The position numbers and the translations under genes were made by a program. 64,000 nucleotides of DNA from Deltaproteobacteria bacterium (GTDB lineage: Bacteria > Desulfobacterota > GWC2-55-46): the NCBI GenBank assembly GCA_020846435.1, contig JADLDY010000037.1, positions 18,019-82,018 on the forward strand. Reading direction: 5' to 3'. Shown piece by piece: positions 24,282-34,200 of this stretch. Position 1 is the first letter of the stretch. Every line of letters starts with the position of its first letter. The notes under the pieces are model-generated. The model worked only from the letters and a program-made list of their open reading frames with translations, searched no databases and was not told the DNA's origin.

Positions 24282-25997
24282 CTACCTTATGTAAGCCTCA
24301 GTCACATACCTTCTCATCATCCTGTGCGAGTTGAAGTAGTAGGCAATCTTCCCGATGGAGTTCTCCATCATGCGAAGCCATATGTGGCGTTTCTCGTAAT
24401 AGGTCGGGATGACCTGGGTTTCCAGCTTGAAGTACAGGTCGTCCGCGTCGGCTTCGTCCGTCGGCTTGATGAGGCTCAATTCAGTCGGGGCAGGGCCTAT
24501 CGACCAGCCTGTGTACCCTTCGATGTGCCCCTCTATCCACCAGCCATCGAGTATGCTGAAGTTCAATACTCCGTTGTGGGAAGCCTTCATGCCGCTCGTG
24601 CCTGAGGCCTCCCTCGGCCTCATCGGCGTGTTGAGCCAGATGTCAACGCCGGAGGCGAGCTTCAAGCCGAGATCCATGTTGTAGTTCTCGAGATAGACGA
24701 TCTTGATGTCAGCCTTGAGCTCGGCGGCGGTCTTTATTATCAGCTCGATGTTCTTTTTTCCCTCGACGTCCCTGGGATGCGCCTTTCCGGCGTATATGAC
24801 CTGAATCTTGTCCTTGCCTATTTTCTTGAGCCGCTCGATGTCCCACATGAGGAGGTTGGCCCTCTTGTAGGCCGTCGACCTTCTGGCAAAGCCTATGGTG
24901 AGCGTGTCGTAGTCCATGCCGACGCCGGTCTTCTCGTTGACATAGTCTATGAGCGCTCTTTTGGCGGTCATGTGCGCGCCCCAGAGCTCGTCCTCTGGTA
25001 TTCTGGCGATCCTCACGAAAAGCTCGGGCTCGTTGGCCCAGCCCGGCATGTACTTGTCATAGAGCCGCGCGAACGGTTCGGAGACCCAGGTAAAGGTGTG
25101 CACGCCGTTGGTTATGGCCTGTATCTTGTAGCCGGGGAAGAGCACCTGTGAGACGTCGCGGTGCTTCTTGGCAACCCCGTTTATGTACTGGCTGAGGTTC
25201 ATGGCAAGGCGGGTCATGTTTAGCTTGTCCTTGCTGCCGAGTTCCTTTAATACATCGATGGGGATGATCTCTCCAGCGACTTCCTTAACGAGCTCGTAGG
25301 CGAACCTGTCGTGCCCGGCCTCCACAGGCGTGTGAGTCGTGAAGACGCACAGGTCTTTTATGCGCTCGGTGTCCCAGATCTCGCGCTCGTCCCAGACAGA
25401 CTCTATGTCCTTCTTGTACCTGTTGAGGAGCTCGAGCGTAAGGAGCGCGGCGTGCCCTTCGTTCATGTGGTATTTTTTTATCTTGAAGCCCAGGGCGCGC
25501 AGCATGCGCACCCCGCCTATGCCGAGCACGACCTCCTGCTTCAATCTGTAGCGGTCGTCCCCGCCGTAGAGGGTGTCGGTTATGGCCCTGTCTTCCGGAG
25601 AGTTTTCAGGGACATCGGTGTCGAGGAAGAATATCGGCACCTTCCACTTGGTCGCGAGGCTCGTTATGTTGTAGACCCAGGCCTGTACGACTATCTCCCG
25701 GCCCTCGATAGAGACCTTCACCTTCTGCGGGAGGAGCGACATGTGCTCCGCAGGGTTCCATAGCTCAGGGTGCTCTATCTGGCGGCCTGAGGCGTCTATC
25801 TCCTGCCTGAAGTAGCCCTTCTTGTAGATGAGGGAGACAGCGACTACCGGCAGGTTGAGGTCTGCCGCAGACTTGATGGTGTCTCCGGCCAGGACGCCGA
25901 GGCCGCCGCTGTATGTTGGTATGTCGTTCCTGAAGCCGACTTCCATGGAAAAATAGGCTATCTTCGATTCGGCGGTAAGCTCTTCTAAAAAGTCCAT
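24282..25997 (-). CDS. glgP: alpha-glucan (glycogen/maltodextrin) phosphorylase, short type
   Basis: The enzyme releases glucose-1-phosphate from the non-reducing ends of glycogen or maltodextrin using pyridoxal phosphate. The 571 aa GT35 product is of the shorter type (E. coli-type enzymes are about 800 aa). It opens with IAYFSMEVGFRNDIPTYSGG, and carries the PLP-lysine motif SGTSGMKASHNG near residue 465 within ASGTSGMKASHNGVLNFS. Other landmarks are HMNEGHAAL and FTTHTPVEAGHD. It stands alone; no glycogen synthase or branching enzyme is in the window. Confidence 0.92.
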   Translation of the reverse strand: MDFLEELTAESKIAYFSMEVGFRNDIPTYSGGLGVLAGDTIKSAADLNLPVVAVSLIYKKGYFRQEIDASGRQIEHPELWNPAEHMSLLPQKVKVSIEGREIVVQAWVYNITSLATKWKVPIFFLDTDVPENSPEDRAITDTLYGGDDRYRLKQEVVLGIGGVRMLRALGFKIKKYHMNEGHAALLTLELLNRYKKDIESVWDEREIWDTERIKDLCVFTTHTPVEAGHDRFAYELVKEVAGEIIPIDVLKELGSKDKLNMTRLAMNLSQYINGVAKKHRDVSQVLFPGYKIQAITNGVHTFTWVSEPFARLYDKYMPGWANEPELFVRIARIPEDELWGAHMTAKRALIDYVNEKTGVGMDYDTLTIGFARRSTAYKRANLLMWDIERLKKIGKDKIQVIYAGKAHPRDVEGKKNIELIIKTAAELKADIKIVYLENYNMDLGLKLASGVDIWLNTPMRPREASGTSGMKASHNGVLNFSILDGWWIEGHIEGYTGWSIGPAPTELSLIKPTDEADADDLYFKLETQVIPTYYEKRHIWLRMMENSIGKIAYYFNSHRMMRRYVTEAYIR

Positions 25998-26115
25998 GCG
26001 CTCAGTTCCTTTGTCTGCGGCTTAATCCCCGAAAAGGGGTGGAACATGCATTATACAACAGCAAAAAGAGTTGTCACGAGCAATTTGCGCTCTTCAATGG
26101 GACTGATATCACTTC

Positions 26116-26142
26116 TTGAGGATAAGCGGTCTGTGGTATAAT
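26116..26142 (+). promoter_or_regulatory. promoter of the lytic transglycosylase gene
   Basis: TATAAT (26137-26142) with TTGAGG (26116-26121) 15 bases before it. The predicted start near 26149 gives a short leader containing GAGGGGG eight bases before the ATG. Confidence 0.55.
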
Positions 26143-26164
26143 GCGCGCAACTTGAGGGGGAGTC

Positions 26165-28453
26165 ATGAGAACATTCAAAAGCCTGTGTCAGGGCTTCATC
26201 CCCGCGCTGCTTTTATCCTCGGCCTGCGTCCTTACTCCAGTGGAGGAGGCCGCGGCCTTTGTCATAGACACTCCGGGCGTCCCGCAGGAGGCGGACTCTG
26301 AGGCCCTCTACGCGCCTCCCGCCTCTTCCTATCTCGCTTTTGCCGTAAAGATGAAGGGGCTCGGCAATGTTGAAGAGGCAAGGCGCGCCCTGTTCGAGAT
26401 AAGAGAGCTCTTTCCAGGCACGCTCTGGGAGAAAAGGGCGAGCCTGCTTCTGGGCGTCATGGCCCTCGACGGGGACAAGCCTGCCGCCGGGTACTTTGAG
26501 GAAGCCGCCGGAATAGAAGCCATCGACGATTATATCGTTTTTTTTCAGGCAGAGGCGCTTTTCAAAAGCGGCCGTTTTACTGAGGCCGCGGGCTCTTACT
26601 CTTTTGTCCTGTCAGCATATCCTGCTACCGCTCTCAAGGAGAGGGCTTCTTTCAAAAAAGGGGCGGCCCTCTTTGCCTCTGGCGCGCTTGAAGAGGCTGC
26701 CGGAGCCTTGAGGCGTTTTCTTCTGGACTGGCCGAAGAGCTCTTCTGTCGTCGAGGCCAATTTTCTTCTGGCCAAGTCTTACCTCGCGGGTGGATTTGAG
26801 GAAGAGGCCGTCCTGCCTCTCAAGAACGTATCCGCCGGTTATCCGACCTCCTCTTTCGCGGCCGAATCAGACAAGCTCCTTTCTTCTCTTGCAGCCGAAG
26901 GGCTCGAAGAGGCTTCTTTCAACGTTGAAGACAAATTCCGCCGCGCGGAGAACTACTTTTATTCTGCTGATTACGGCAGGGCGATCGTCGGTTATTCCAG
27001 CCTCCTGACAGAGCCGGAGTTCTCTGACAGGGCCCGTTTCCACACGGCAATAGCCTTCGCGAGGCTCAAGCGCTACAAGGAGAGCGAAAGGGCCCTCAGG
27101 GAGTACCTTTCCCTTAAAGCCCCCGCGAAAGAGGCCCAGGCCCTTTACTGGCTCGCCCAGGTCTCGATGAAGCTCGGCAGGCAAGAGGGCGTCCTGGAAT
27201 CTGAGCGGCTTCTTTCCGCGAGGCACCGCGAGAGCGACGAGCGCGCCAGGGTCCTGATGATGACGGCAAGGTTGAAGAACGCGAAAGACCCAGAGGCTTG
27301 CGCCCGGGTTTACAGGACTATAATTGAGGGTTTTAGCGCGAGCTTGTCCGCTGAAGAGGCGTTCTGGAAGATAGGCTGGGATGCGTATTCCTCAGGCGCC
27401 ATTGATGAGGCTTATGATGGCTTCTCCATGTACCTTGACCAGCGGCCCGGCGGAAGGCTCGCGACCCAGTTCCTGTACTGGAAGGCAAGGAGCGCCGAGA
27501 GGCTTGGCAGACAGGACGAGGCCAGAGCCCTTTTCGCGAGGGTCTGCGGCGCGTCTCCCCGCTCATTTTATTGCCTCATGGCAAGCCTCAGAGATCAGGA
27601 GGCGCCTCAGGCGGCCCAGGCACAAACATTTGTCGAGGCATCGGCAGGGGGCGAGTCAGTTGTTGCCGAAAGCCCTTTCAAGAACGAGGGACGCTTTCTT
27701 GCCGCGACCGAGCTTCTTTCCCTGGGGCTCCATGAGTTCTCTTCCGGAGAGATAGACCTGCTGGCCAGGGGCCATAAGTCAGACAAGGCGGCCCTCGCCT
27801 CTCTCGCGGGGCTTTTCTATGAAGCGAAGGATTTTTACAGGGCGTTCAGGATATACAGGACGCACCTGCTCAATTCCGCTGACGAGCGCCACATCCAGCT
27901 CGGCTACCCGATGAGGCTCGTCGAGACGGTAAGGGAGAAGGCTGTGGAAGGGTCGGCAGACCCGTCCCTCGTTGCCGCTGTCATGAGAGAGGAGAGCCAC
28001 TTCAACCCCAAGGCCGTCTCTTCTGTGGGCGCGCTCGGACTCATGCAGATAATGCCGTCGACCGGCTCCCAGATAGCGAAGGATATCGGGGAGGGCTTCA
28101 CAAAGGGGCGACTCCTCGAGCCTGAAACGAGCATGAGGTACGGCGGGTGGTATCTGGGCCAGCTATTGAGGAGGTTCGATGGAGACGTCGTCCTCGCGGT
28201 CGCCGGATACAATGCCGGGCCGAACGCCGCGGCCAGATGGGCCGCCTCTTTGCCGGTGGAGACCGACGAGTTCGTGGAGTCGATCCCCTACGAGGAGACG
28301 AGAGGGTACGTCAAGAGGGTGCTTAGTTCCTACGCTCAATTTCTGAGGCTTGGAAAAGAGGAGCTTGAGGGAAAAGTCACGAGGGTTACGCCTGAGAGCG
28401 CGCCAAAGCTCCTCAGGGAGGCTGACGCGGGCCCGGCAGGAAAAACTTTTTAG
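26165..28453 (+). CDS. soluble-type lytic transglycosylase with TPR-like N-terminal region
   Basis: The 762 aa product cleaves peptidoglycan glycan strands to 1,6-anhydro products. A signal peptide covers about residues 1-35. Residues 40-590 are repeated helical pairs of the TPR/superhelical type (for example ERASFKKGAALFASGALEEA, AQALYWLAQVSMKLG), as in Slt70. The C-terminal SLT domain (about 598-720) has the catalytic glutamate in MREESHFNPKAVS, GALGLMQIMPSTG and AVAGYNAGPNAAARW. GAGGGGG precedes the ATG. It is longer than Slt70 (about 620 aa), mostly from additional helical repeats. Confidence 0.88.
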   Translation: MRTFKSLCQGFIPALLLSSACVLTPVEEAAAFVIDTPGVPQEADSEALYAPPASSYLAFAVKMKGLGNVEEARRALFEIRELFPGTLWEKRASLLLGVMALDGDKPAAGYFEEAAGIEAIDDYIVFFQAEALFKSGRFTEAAGSYSFVLSAYPATALKERASFKKGAALFASGALEEAAGALRRFLLDWPKSSSVVEANFLLAKSYLAGGFEEEAVLPLKNVSAGYPTSSFAAESDKLLSSLAAEGLEEASFNVEDKFRRAENYFYSADYGRAIVGYSSLLTEPEFSDRARFHTAIAFARLKRYKESERALREYLSLKAPAKEAQALYWLAQVSMKLGRQEGVLESERLLSARHRESDERARVLMMTARLKNAKDPEACARVYRTIIEGFSASLSAEEAFWKIGWDAYSSGAIDEAYDGFSMYLDQRPGGRLATQFLYWKARSAERLGRQDEARALFARVCGASPRSFYCLMASLRDQEAPQAAQAQTFVEASAGGESVVAESPFKNEGRFLAATELLSLGLHEFSSGEIDLLARGHKSDKAALASLAGLFYEAKDFYRAFRIYRTHLLNSADERHIQLGYPMRLVETVREKAVEGSADPSLVAAVMREESHFNPKAVSSVGALGLMQIMPSTGSQIAKDIGEGFTKGRLLEPETSMRYGGWYLGQLLRRFDGDVVLAVAGYNAGPNAAARWAASLPVETDEFVESIPYEETRGYVKRVLSSYAQFLRLGKEELEGKVTRVTPESAPKLLREADAGPAGKTF

Positions 28454-28480
28454 CGGTTATTCAAGTCTTCAACAGGCATG

Positions 28481-29521
28481 TCACTGCCTGTCTTTTTTGC
28501 CTCCTGCCTTGCTCTGCTCCGCGAGCTTCCTTGCGGTCGCGGCCATCTCCTCATTGCCTGCTACGATGAAGTACTTCTCGGCCAGCTCGAAGTCTTTTTT
28601 GTCGAGGGAGGCCTGCCCGAGTTCCGCCGCCCGCACTATGACCGCCGAATGCTCTTCGCTCTTGTCGGCGAAGCTCAGGAATATGAGCGCGTCAAGGAGC
28701 CCTGTGGGCGTGTCGGACTGGAAGGCGGCGTCAGCCCTTGAAGTGGCCCTCACCACAACTCTCTCTTTGGCCCCTTCGCCGATGAAGGAGGCCCACTTGA
28801 GGGCCGTCTCCAGAGTCTTTACCGAGCGCGCAGGCTGTCTGAGCGCGGTGAATTCCTTCTCTTCGCTGGCGAGTGTCGCGTTGAGGTTGGACATGGCGGT
28901 CTTCTCGAGCTCTTTGAGGTAAAGCGGGTCAGGCTTGTACAGGATGGCGCTGAGCTGTCCGCGTTTCTCAAAATGCCTGAAGGCTCTTTCGTAGGTCCCG
29001 AAGTCGTCAGGCTTGTGATTGACGGCCTTGAGCATCGCGAGGTCCGCGGCTTTGTAGTTGAAGGTCGCCTCATACCAGTCAAAGGCTCCGGCCTGCGGGT
29101 TTATGTCAAGGCGCATGCCGCCTGAGGCGGTGGTGCAGTGGCCCGGCACTTCAGGCTCATAGGCGTTGACCTCGATGGTGAAGTGGCGCATCCACCTGCG
29201 GCAGGCCTCGTCCTCGACCCTTATGAAAAGACCCTCTTCGGAGATGAAGCGGTCTTTCGCGGCGGCCTTCTCGGCGAACTTCTCGCCAATGCGCTGCATC
29301 GAGTTCACGGCTTCCACGCCGTTTCCGCAGAAGCTGTCGATAGCCATGTAATAAAGGAGGGCGTCCCTTGTCCTGCCCGCCTTTTCCGCTTCCTTGCCCT
29401 TTTTGAGGTAGTTGTCCATCTTGACGACGTCATCGTAATTGCACAGCGCGTCGGCGGAGGCCATTGCCGGGGAGAGGAGCAACGGCACGAGGGCGGTCAT
29501 TATCGAGAGTTTCTTGTCCAT
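28481..29521 (-). CDS. exported protein of unknown function, helical repeats
   Basis: I recognise no family. The 346 aa product has a signal peptide (to about MASADA, residue 24) and is otherwise largely helical, with TPR-like pairs such as YLKKGKEAEKAGRTRDALLYY and FELAEKYFIVAGNEEMAATA. Four or five cysteines (LCNYDD, SFCGNG, EACRRW, GHCTTA) may form disulfides in the periplasm. The C-terminus is lysine-rich. It stands alone, convergent with the transglycosylase. A periplasmic role is inferred from the signal only. Confidence 0.65.
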   Translation of the reverse strand: MDKKLSIMTALVPLLLSPAMASADALCNYDDVVKMDNYLKKGKEAEKAGRTRDALLYYMAIDSFCGNGVEAVNSMQRIGEKFAEKAAAKDRFISEEGLFIRVEDEACRRWMRHFTIEVNAYEPEVPGHCTTASGGMRLDINPQAGAFDWYEATFNYKAADLAMLKAVNHKPDDFGTYERAFRHFEKRGQLSAILYKPDPLYLKELEKTAMSNLNATLASEEKEFTALRQPARSVKTLETALKWASFIGEGAKERVVVRATSRADAAFQSDTPTGLLDALIFLSFADKSEEHSAVIVRAAELGQASLDKKDFELAEKYFIVAGNEEMAATARKLAEQSKAGGKKDRQ

Positions 29522-29778
29522 GCTGCGCCCTGGGAGACTTTATTTTTAGGACGGTTTCGAAGGACGCTTCCCGGGTACGCGAGGCGCGGGACAGGGAAGC
29601 GTCACCTGATTACAGCTGGAGCCTTCAAGCCTGCCTGAATTGAGAGATACTCATATTTAACACGGCGGCCGTGTCGATGTCAAACTCCGGGCAGGGCCTC
29701 TTTGAATGCTGTGTGCTGGAAGCTTCCGGCGTGGAAGCGGCAGGAAGGCCGGTGGAGAGGCTTTGAGAAGCGAGGCTT

Positions 29779-30492
29779 TCAGCCCTTCGAGTTTTTTTCA
29801 GCGGCCATTGGTGAGGCAAAGGCCGCTTCAAAGGGCCATCCGTTCGCCCTCGCGCTGAAGTGGCTGTGCCTGCCCAGTATCATGTGGTCGTGGACGGTGA
29901 TGTCGACTGTCGCCGCGGCCTCCTCGAGGCGTCTCATGAGCCGCAGATCGGCCGCCGTCGGCTCGGCGTCAGCCTCAGGGTGGCTGCGAACGAAGATTAT
30001 CGAGCTGGCGTTGTGCTTTATGGCGAGCTCTATGACCTTCCTCGGGTAGACTGCCGAGTGGGCGAGAGAGCCTTCGTGCAAAACTTCGGCCGCGAGGAGC
30101 TCGTTTCTTGAATTGAGGTAAAGGCCGATGAACCTTTCTGCCGACCCTCCGGAGAGCGTGAGCTTCAGGTAGTTTATCACGTCCCTCGGGTCTTCTATTA
30201 TGTCCCTGTCAACGATCTTCTCCTTGAGGTAGGAGCCTGCAAGGGGCTTCATGAGACCGATGAGCGAGATTGCTTCCTGCTCCATGCCGTCGATATTGGC
30301 GAGTTCTTCAGGGGAGGCGTCAAGGAGCCCTTTGAGGCCTCCGAACCTTTCAATGAGCGCCGCGGCGAGCGTCTTTGCTCTTCCTGCGGGGACGGCGAAC
30401 GAGAGGAGAAGGCTTATCAGCTCAAGGGCCTGCTCTTTTGCCGGGCCGGTCTTGTCCGCGTTATCCGCGCCATATTTTCTCGTTTTTTCCAT
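29779..30492 (-). CDS. RadC-like JAB1/MPN protein with altered metal motif
   Basis: The 237 aa product has the RadC layout: an N-terminal helix-hairpin-helix region (LIERFGGLKGLLDASPEELANIDG) and a JAB-type domain (about 110-225) with LYLNSRNELLAAEVLHEGSLAHSAVYPRKVIELA and HDHMILG. In typical RadC the motif is HNHPSGDPxPSxxD; here it is RSHPEADAEPTAAD, so the first metal-ligand histidine is arginine. RadC itself has no proven DNA-repair role. It lies 22 bases after the PilZ gene, in the same direction. Catalytic activity is doubtful because of the lost histidine. Confidence 0.75.
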   Translation of the reverse strand: MEKTRKYGADNADKTGPAKEQALELISLLLSFAVPAGRAKTLAAALIERFGGLKGLLDASPEELANIDGMEQEAISLIGLMKPLAGSYLKEKIVDRDIIEDPRDVINYLKLTLSGGSAERFIGLYLNSRNELLAAEVLHEGSLAHSAVYPRKVIELAIKHNASSIIFVRSHPEADAEPTAADLRLMRRLEEAAATVDITVHDHMILGRHSHFSARANGWPFEAAFASPMAAEKNSKG

Positions 30493-30514
30493 GAACGACC
30501 AGCCCGGATGCCGT

Positions 30515-31147
30515 TTATTTGCCGAGATTAAGGCTCTTCTCGATTATCAGATTCTTGAGGAACTCGAGAGTCTCCCCGTCGACCAACGCGAATTTCACGC
30601 CTATGAGCCCGGGGGAGCTGGCCCACATGGTCTTGCCGGGTATGAGGAACTCTTTTTCCTTGTCAGAGAGCCTCACTAATATATCGCTTCTCAGGCGCAC
30701 CTTTGTCGAGGGGTCCTTCGTGTCGATGCACGCGCCTGTTACGCTTATGTTCACGAGCTCGCCCTTTGAGGCGCGCCCTTCGAAGATGTACTCCAGAGAA
30801 GTCGAGTGCTTCAGCGGGTGCCTCGGGTCGACCCTGCAGCCGTCGAGCAGCTCCCTGAGGTTGGTTATGAAAAGGCCGAGCGACTTTATCGAGATGCCGT
30901 AGGAGCCGGTAAGCTCGTCCTTTTTCCTGAGGTCGTTTATCTCGGCTTCAGCTTCAGCGAGAAGTCTCTTGTACTTCATGAGGTTGCCGGTGAGGGCTTC
31001 GCGGTATATCATGAACGGCCCGGCTGACACGTGCACGTCTTTTACAGGCATGGGCTGCGAGCACTGGGAGCACTGGATCTCGCTGGTCCCTGTCTGAAAC
31101 GGGAGCACGGTCCAGCACTTGCATTTCGGACACTCGGTCTTGAGCAC
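30515..31147 (-). CDS. PilZ-domain protein with N-terminal zinc ribbon
   Basis: The 210 aa product starts with a four-cysteine knuckle, CPKCKC and CSQCSQ (residues 5-35), followed by a helical linker (about 60-100), then a PilZ domain (about 105-205) with RVDPR as the RxxxR loop and NISVTG as the [D/N]xSxxG loop. Both c-di-GMP contact motifs are therefore present, so it probably binds c-di-GMP. GTG 31147 follows GAGGTG with good spacing. It is 22 bases from the radC-like gene and may share its transcript. The output partner is unknown. Confidence 0.78.
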   Translation of the reverse strand: MLKTECPKCKCWTVLPFQTGTSEIQCSQCSQPMPVKDVHVSAGPFMIYREALTGNLMKYKRLLAEAEAEINDLRKKDELTGSYGISIKSLGLFITNLRELLDGCRVDPRHPLKHSTSLEYIFEGRASKGELVNISVTGACIDTKDPSTKVRLRSDILVRLSDKEKEFLIPGKTMWASSPGLIGVKFALVDGETLEFLKNLIIEKSLNLGK

Positions 31148-31217
31148 AGAACACCTCGATGATATTCGGGCTTGTTTGGATACCCGTTATTTTAGCACGC
31201 GAATAATTACATATTGG

Positions 31218-34200
31218 TTACAGATTGGAACGAGAGCCAGGCTTCCTGAGGAGGGCTTTTGTCGCCGAAGACGGCTCTGCGCCGTCCCTGGCCGCCAGTG
31301 AGCGAGAGAGCTTCTCAAAGACAGAGGCCGCCTCCTCTTGCCTGCCTGTCTCAGAGTATATCTCAAGGAGCTTGTGGCAGAGCCTCTCGCCGCAGTTGTC
31401 TATGTCCAGGCCGGCCCTGAGGTATTCGGCAGCCTTATCCGGCTTTCCTTCATTCGCGAGCGATTGCGCGGCTTCGAGTATCGCCTTGCAGACGCCATCC
31501 CTTATTTTGTCCCTGGCCTGAACGCTCCACGCGTTATGGTCAAGGCTGAGGAAGTCGCCTTTGTAGAATTCGATTGCGCGGTCCAGGTGCTTGAGGCCTC
31601 TGTCAGGCCGTCCTGTCCTGAAAAGCTCCTTTGCCTGTTTGAGGCTCGCTTCAAGGGCCCAGGAATCGACCCAGCAGCGCTTCGCGTCGAGCGTGAGCCT
31701 GCCGTTCCTGAGCTGGAGAAGGTTGTCCGGGCCTATGAGCTGGCGGAGCCTGTGGAGCGTCGTGGCAAAGGCGCTGTGAGCCGCGTCCCCTTCAGCCTGA
31801 GGCCAGAGCATGTCGGCTATCACCCGTTCGCAGATGTTGGCCCCGCCGAGCGTTATGATGGCCTTGAGGAGGTCAAAGGGCTTCTGCTGCGCTTTCTTCG
31901 TGAACTCTATCAGCTCGCCATCCCTCCAGACCTCGAAGGGGCCGAGGGCGCGTACCCTGAGCTGGAAGGGCCAGTCCTCTATCCCTGGGTCCGGGCAGAC
32001 AAGGGCGTTGGCCCTTATTATCCCGGCGGTGAGCTCAGGCTCTATGCCAGCTTTCAAAGCCTCTGCAAGGAGCCTTGCGGAAGACCCTGGCAGATTGAGC
32101 GTCAGGAACCTTATGCCGTGCGTCTTCGCTATCGCAAGAGCCTTTGACAGGCTTGATGCGCACTCGCGCTCCTTTCCGGTGTTGAGGGAAAGGAGCGCTT
32201 CGTTCATGAGGCGGATGTAATCGAGGAGAAAGCTTTTTGTCCGTCGTCCGAGACGCCCCAGCCCGGCGAGCCTTTTTTTCGCCTCTTTGTTCTCTCCTGC
32301 CTCGATGAGGTCGTAGGAAAAGACAGCCTCGGCCATGCCGATGAGAAATGGCGCGCCGGTCGCTTCGGCGTACCTTGAAGCGACCCTTATGTGCTCAAGG
32401 GCCGCGCCGGTGTCGCCTTTAGCGAGAGAAAGCCTCGAGGCCTGCTGGTGGTAGTAGGTCAGGTCAAAGTTGCTCGACGGGTCCATGGACTTTTGCATGC
32501 CCCTGGAGTACTTCTCGGCCTCCCGTATCTCCCTCTGGGCCATGAGGCTCGACATCGAGCCGAGGCCGAAGAGCTTTGACTTGAGGAGCGTGATGCCGGA
32601 AGACTCCGAGAGATCGAGTCCCTTGTCCACCCAGCTTAGGGCCTCGTTGTAGCACGATATGTGAAAGTTGTAGAGCGCGTTGACGAGGCAGCGCATTATG
32701 GCGGCCAGCTCAGGGGCGCCCTCGCCGAGCGCGTGGGAGAGCCTGTCGATGACGACCCTGGCCTTGGCGTATCTGCCTGCCCAGAGATAATAGAAGACAA
32801 GATTGTTGCCGATGATTATCGAGCCTTCGCGGGCCTGGGGCCTGAGGAATATTTCCCTGGCCCTCTCCTCCCAGAGCGGCAGGCGGGGGTTGTGGGGCTG
32901 TCGGAATACAAGAGCCCCGAACATGGCCGAGACGACCCGCTCCTCGATAGCGGCTGACGGGTAGTCAGGGTACTTGAGCCTCATCCGCTCGAGCTCTCTT
33001 ATCCAGCTGTCGAGGCCGTGGAAATCATTCCATTCGTAAAAGAAGGTGTCCGCAATGGCAGACCATGAAGAGTAGATTCCGGCCGGGTCTTTGAGACCCT
33101 TGAAAAGCCCGTATGCCCCGGCAAGCAGCTCTCTTGCGCCGGCCGGGTCAGCAGGAAGGCAGGACGCTCCTTTCCAGAAGAGGAGCCAGGGGTCTGACTT
33201 CAGCTCCGGCTCAGGGAAGGAAGAGAGCCAGCGGCCCAGGAGCAGGTGACGGCCCTGGCCCATCAACTCGTGCGCCGAGCTTTTTATAATCCTCCCGAGC
33301 GCGCCCCATTCAGAGGCCAGCAATAAAAGCTCGGCCGCTTCCCCGGAGTTCCCGAGCTCGTCGAGGACACAGGCCGCTCTTATCCTGAGGCGGCTCAGCC
33401 CTTCCGGCCCATACGATTTTTCAAGCTCTTCACGCAGAAACTCCCTGAAAAGCGGGTGGTACTGGTATGTCGGGCGGCCAGTGAGCCTGCGCTCGGTGAA
33501 GAAGTTGCCTTTGTGGAGCCCTGAGAGCACCTGTCCGGCTTCCCTTACCCCGGCGATCCGTTCAGCTGTCGGCGCGTCGAACTCGCTCAGAAGTGAGGTC
33601 TTGAGGAGAACGGACTTCGTGCGCTCGTCCATCCTGTTGAAGAACTCCGCGGCGAAGTACTCGAATAGGCGGTCCTTGACGTCCCCGCTTTCCATCCCGT
33701 TGCAGCCGGAGCTCTCCCCTTCTAGCATGATGGCCAGTCCCGCGGCCCAGCCCCTGGCTTTTGAAAAGAGACCCTCGGCTGTCCTGCCGGTGCATTTTTT
33801 CCCGAGCTTGAGAGTGGCCATGCGCTTTGCCTCCTGGGGAGTGAGGCTCAATTCGTCAGGGCTGATGACTTCGATCGAGCCTGCCGCGAGGAGTTTGGCG
33901 AAAGAAGGCGGAGGGGCGCCCCGGCTGAGTATCAGGGCGCTCACGCCCTGAGGCATGGCTGAGAGGCCTTCCTTGAGCGCGTCGTGGAATGCGGACTTCG
34001 GGGCGACCTCATGGTAGTTGTCGATGACGAGGCAGGCAGAATGTTTCATCCCGCTGAAGAGCCTTTCGAAGAACCTTTTCGAGAAAACGGCTGAGCCGTG
34101 GGCGTACTCCGGCGTGAAAAGCGGCAGGGGAGAGCCCTTGGCGCCTCCGGCCGCAGCGGCGGCCTGCCTCATGTAGTAAAAGAACGTGGCGACGTCGCTG

